64,000 nt of DNA from Bacillota bacterium (lineage in GTDB: Bacteria; Bacillota; Clostridia; Lachnospirales; Lachnospiraceae): assembly GCA_023439505.1 (NCBI GenBank), contig JAEXNR010000062.1:1-64000 (forward strand). The letters run 5' to 3'. The notes beneath the pieces were generated by a model. It worked only from the letters and a program-made list of their open reading frames with translations, had not been told where the DNA came from and did not search any database. The translations under genes were made by a program, and so were the position numbers. Below, piece by piece: positions 60,672 to 64,000 of this stretch. How positions within the stretch are numbered: the first letter of the stretch is position 1; the number at the start of each line of letters is the position of its first letter.

Positions 60672-62558
60672 ATGAATTTTTCATCCATGATACATGAACC
60701 CAAGAGCGCACAATCCTATGCCTTCGATGAAAACACACTACATCTGAGACTGAAGACAGCAAGAGGTGAAGTGAAGGAAGTAGAAGTACTGGCGGTGGAT
60801 CCCTTTAATTGGATACCAAGAGGGGATGGTACACCGGCGTATGATTTTGATAAAAGCTCGGTGAGACGACAAACAATGAAACTGGAACAGATAACGGGCG
60901 ACTATGATTGCTGGTTTACCGAAATTACCGGTATTACGTGGAAACGGACAAAATATTGCTTTATCGTAAAGAATGACAAGGAGCGTTATATGATAGGCAG
61001 CCGTTATCGGTTTCCCTATCCCCTGGCAGACAACATTCTATATAACCTCAGCAATTATTTCAACTATCCCTATATTAATGAGGAAGATCTTTACCTGGCA
61101 CCTGACTGGGTACCTGATACCGTTTGGTATCAGGTATTCCCGGAGCGCTTCTGTAACGGAACCCCGGAAGATGGAAGGGATGTGCTGCCCTGGGGAAGTG
61201 ATGCCACAGATGGTTATGACAAAAAATTCGGCGGAAATATTGCGGGAATCAGGAAGAAGCTGGATTACATCAGGGAATCCGGATTTAACGGAATTTATTT
61301 AAACCCAATCTTTGATTCTCCAAGCTCCCATAAATATGATACAACGGATTACTTTACAATAGATCCTGAATTCGGTGATAATGAGATATTTGGGCAGATG
61401 GTAGAGGAAGCTCATGAGCGGGGCATTAAAGTTATGTTGGATGCAGTTTTTAATCATTGTGGCTTCCTGCATCCCTTCTGGCAGGATGTTTTAAAGAATG
61501 GAGTGAAGTCCAGATACTATGATTGCTTCTATATTCTTGATCCTGAGAAACCATTATATCAGGGGGAGCTGGTTAACGGACTGCCAATGGAGTGTTCCCG
61601 GGAATCACTTAATTACCGGACTTTTGCTTATGCACAGGCTATGCCAAAATGGAATACGGGAAATCCCATCGCAAGAGAATATCTTCTGGAGGTAGCTGCT
61701 TATTGGATGGAACGGTATCACATTGACGGGTGGAGGCTGGATGTATCCAATGAAATATCCCATGATTTTTGGAGGACGTTTCGTAAAAAGGTAAAGGCAA
61801 TCAATCCTGACGTCTATATATTGGGCGAAAATTGGGATAATTCCTACCCCTGGCTGCAGGGAGACCAGTTTGATGGTGTGATGAATTATGAGTTTTTAAC
61901 TTCCGTGTGGAATTTCTTCGGGAAAGAAGAAAGAACTGGGGTGAAATTTCATGCAGGAGAGTTTAGACAGGCGATCAGTAAACTTCTGACAGACTACCCC
62001 AAGCATGTGACGAAACACCTGTTTCACCTTCTGGATAGTCATGATACGGAAAGAATTCTGCATGTGGTAAATAAAAATCCGGAGATTGCAAAGCTGGCTT
62101 ATGTATTTTTACTCACCTATCCGGGATCTCCCTGCATTTATTATGGAAGTGAGATTGGGATGGGCGGAGGAGAACACAGTAACAGGCAGTGTATGATCTG
62201 GGATGAGGACCGTCAGGATCGAAACTTATATCATCTCATCACCAGGCTGATTGCACTGAGAAGAGAAAAAGAGAGCTTTCGATCCGAGGCCTTACAATGG
62301 ATTGCGTTAAATACCCCCAAGGATACGGTGCTCTATCAGAAAAGCGCTGCAAAAGAAAAGCTTTTTGTATTACTGCATAATGAAGAAGAATCGGCGGTAC
62401 TTGATCTGCCGGAGGAACTCATGCATTCAGAAGTTATGGATTGTATCAGCCGGGAATGGGTGAGCCTTGGTAAAAGCCTAACACTAATGCCATATGATTT
62501 CAGGCTTTATATTGTTAAAATAGATGATATTGATGAGGCGAACTGTATTATGAAATAG
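60672..62558 (+). CDS. GH13 cyclomaltodextrinase/neopullulanase
   Basis: 628 residues without signal peptide: cytosolic. N-terminal CBM34-like beta domain to ~140, then the GH13_20 barrel: DAVFNHCG, nucleophile Asp357 in GWRLDVSNE, acid/base Glu386 in ILGENW, and Asp458 in LLDSHDTER, then a C-terminal beta domain. It hydrolyses imported cyclic or linear maltodextrins or pullulan fragments. Starts 15 nt after the binding protein, confirming the operon. Confidence 0.95.
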   Translation: MNFSSMIHEPKSAQSYAFDENTLHLRLKTARGEVKEVEVLAVDPFNWIPRGDGTPAYDFDKSSVRRQTMKLEQITGDYDCWFTEITGITWKRTKYCFIVKNDKERYMIGSRYRFPYPLADNILYNLSNYFNYPYINEEDLYLAPDWVPDTVWYQVFPERFCNGTPEDGRDVLPWGSDATDGYDKKFGGNIAGIRKKLDYIRESGFNGIYLNPIFDSPSSHKYDTTDYFTIDPEFGDNEIFGQMVEEAHERGIKVMLDAVFNHCGFLHPFWQDVLKNGVKSRYYDCFYILDPEKPLYQGELVNGLPMECSRESLNYRTFAYAQAMPKWNTGNPIAREYLLEVAAYWMERYHIDGWRLDVSNEISHDFWRTFRKKVKAINPDVYILGENWDNSYPWLQGDQFDGVMNYEFLTSVWNFFGKEERTGVKFHAGEFRQAISKLLTDYPKHVTKHLFHLLDSHDTERILHVVNKNPEIAKLAYVFLLTYPGSPCIYYGSEIGMGGGEHSNRQCMIWDEDRQDRNLYHLITRLIALRREKESFRSEALQWIALNTPKDTVLYQKSAAKEKLFVLLHNEEESAVLDLPEELMHSEVMDCISREWVSLGKSLTLMPYDFRLYIVKIDDIDEANCIMK

Positions 62559-62631
62559 ATTCAGAGAATTATTTAAAGTAAATTCATGAAAACAGCTCTA
62601 CGATTTTTGAAATAGTCGTTGTGTATGAAGA

Positions 62632-62726
62632 TAAGGCGTAAAAAGTTTGGAATATTTTCCCTGATAAAACAGGCATAAGCTGGCTGTAAATTGAGGGGGA
62701 GATAATTCTGAACTTTTTACGCCTTA
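62632..62726. repeat. 95-bp element with 16-bp perfect terminal inverted repeats
   Basis: TAAGGCGTAAAAAGTT (62632-62647) is exactly repeated in inverted form at 62711-62726; pairing extends inwards a further 6 bp with two wobble pairs. The inner ~50 nt encode nothing. It resembles a MITE or a long hairpin; no target duplication beyond possible AT-rich flanks can be claimed. Confidence 0.65.
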
Positions 62727-62920
62727 AAAGCTTGATAAACTAATGGCGCTCTTGCGGGTAAATTAGATGGATTGAAACGTTGATATAAATAATGAGGCTT
62801 TAGAAGGTACTATAAAAATTAAAATAAATAATAAATATTGCTATATATTTTAAAATATGTTATAATTTGTAACATAAATTAACATAATATAGTATAGTTT
62901 ATACAGAAGGAGCGTTGAAA

Positions 62921-64000
62921 ATGTTTACACGTGTGAAAATTAAAAATTATAAATCTCTTATAGACTTAGATGTTGATTTATCGGCTAAGAAAAAGGAAGC
63001 CAAACCTCTGGTTATAATTTACGGGGAAAATGGAGCTGGAAAATCAAATTTTGCAACTGTATTTTATACTTTATGTGAATCATTTAGAACTATGTCAATG
63101 AAGACCCGATTACAAAAGTTGGTTGATGGAAGTGATTCAAAAGAAATAATGAATGATGAGAATTTTAGAGAATTTATTGCCAGAAATTTGAAGGATACGG
63201 AAACTATCATTAAAAGTTGCAAGACATTTAATTCGAATGAGAATATGTCTCTAGAATTTGAATTTGTCATTGACCATAAAAGCGGGAAATATATAATTGA
63301 GTATGATAATAGTAAAATTGTTCACGAGAAGTTAGAATATGTATTAAATAAAAATAAGGTTGAGTTTTTTGAAATAATCGAGAATAAGATTAATTTGAAT
63401 GAAAAAATATTTGAAGATAATATCTATTACAAAGAATTTCATGATTTATTAGAAAAGTACAATGGGAAACATAGTTTTATGTCGTTGCTTGTATTTGAAG
63501 TTGAAGATAAAGCTGATGGATATGTTAGGACGAAAATCAGCAATCGACTTTATGAAGTTTTGAGCACGTTTATAACAATATCTGTTCGCGTGAAAGTGGG
63601 ATACCATTCAGAAAAAGGAAATATCGGTATTAGCCATAAAATATTAGGAGAACTTGAAGAGGGATTGATAGGCATTGGAGAGGAAGAGGAGCTAAACAGA
63701 GCTGAAAGAATGCTAAATGAATTTTTTACATTGGCATATTCTGATATGAAACAAGTTTATTATAAAAGAGAGATTATCGATGAAAAAATAAAGTATAGTT
63801 TGTATTTTAAAAAGATGATGTATGGAAAAATTGTTGATGTAGATTATGAAACAGAATCAACAGGAACTCAATTTATCTTACAGATTATCCCATTCTTGCT
63901 AATGAGTGTGGAGGGGCAGACGGTTATTATTGATGAACTGGATACAGGTATTCACGATTTACTGATTAACAATATACTATGTAGTCTTGTGGATTCCATA
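62921..64000 (+). CDS. AAA-type ATPase, OLD/RecF-like (3' end outside window)
   Basis: 360 codons are in view, open to the window end. Walker A GENGAGKSN near residue 36 after a KIKNYKSLIDLDVDL start, typical of AAA_15/AAA_21 ABC-ATPase-like proteins, and Walker B QTVIIDELDTGIHD near 335. Between them lies a ~270-residue helical insert. AGAAGGAGC precedes the ATG. Such proteins are often the first gene of anti-phage modules (with a TOPRIM, HNH or RloB-type partner) or stand alone as OLD-family nucleases. The part that would decide lies beyond the window. Confidence 0.85.
   Translation, partial: MFTRVKIKNYKSLIDLDVDLSAKKKEAKPLVIIYGENGAGKSNFATVFYTLCESFRTMSMKTRLQKLVDGSDSKEIMNDENFREFIARNLKDTETIIKSCKTFNSNENMSLEFEFVIDHKSGKYIIEYDNSKIVHEKLEYVLNKNKVEFFEIIENKINLNEKIFEDNIYYKEFHDLLEKYNGKHSFMSLLVFEVEDKADGYVRTKISNRLYEVLSTFITISVRVKVGYHSEKGNIGISHKILGELEEGLIGIGEEEELNRAERMLNEFFTLAYSDMKQVYYKREIIDEKIKYSLYFKKMMYGKIVDVDYETESTGTQFILQIIPFLLMSVEGQTVIIDELDTGIHDLLINNILCSLVDSI

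Noticed and set aside
1..64000. tRNA, rRNA genes or replication origin
   Set aside because: No cloverleaf ending in CCA, rRNA signature or DnaA-box cluster was recognised by eye; a tRNAscan or Rfam run would be decisive.

Overview
The window looks like a chromosome segment of a low-GC, Gram-positive anaerobe of the Clostridia, most likely a plant-fibre-degrading Lachnospiraceae member. The basis is the Shine-Dalgarno-led genes, the 17-bp-spaced TTGACA/TATAAT promoters, a T-box leader, two LplB/MalFG-type sugar ABC operons each with its own lipoprotein, and a run of GH53 galactanases. Species assignment is inference; no rRNA or tRNA gene was found.

Layout. 1-5.2 kb: the 3' end of an RHS/YD-repeat gene, an IS3-type transposase remnant, uppP, an XRE regulator, a decayed gene and a secreted protein of unknown role, strewn with a GTACCAGGTAC palindromic repeat. 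5.2-12.3 kb: an ArsR regulator with an ABC half-exporter, a lipoprotein, an FkbH-like HAD/SGNH protein and a MerR regulator. 12.4-19 kb: a lipoprotein flavin reductase behind a MerR-type promoter, a T-box-controlled aminotransferase, a small YdcZ-like membrane protein, a DapA-family lyase and an AraC regulator. 19-25 kb: a large FN3 surface protein, then a patchwork of fragments (RHS tip, truncated dapA copy, conjugative-element remnant) and a TetR/hydrolase pair. 25.4-36.7 kb: a heterodimeric BmrCD-type drug exporter behind a leader-peptide attenuator, an HD phosphohydrolase, an Fe-S protein, an HxlR/isochorismatase pair, and a two-component system next to an ABC-2 exporter with 11-bp direct repeats between them.

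37-54.7 kb is a galactan-utilisation locus: LacI regulator, sugar ABC transporter (two permeases and a lipoprotein), a second LacI regulator, a GH53 endo-galactanase without a signal peptide, a GH42 beta-galactosidase, and three exported GH53 enzymes of rising modular complexity. The likely flow is: secreted GH53 enzymes cut beta-1,4-galactan outside, the ABC system imports oligomers, and cytosolic GH53 and GH42 finish them to galactose.

54.9-62.6 kb carries a LigB-type dioxygenase, a pirin, then a maltodextrin ABC operon ending in a GH13 cyclomaltodextrinase/neopullulanase. The control region before this operon is a duplicate of the one before the galactan transporter, including a scrap of the lacI gene. 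The window ends inside an AAA-type ATPase gene (from 62921) that may start a defence module. No complete previously undescribed system could be established. The strongest candidates for new biology are the palindromic and hairpin repeats, the attenuator, the duplicated control region and the RHS-tip patchwork.
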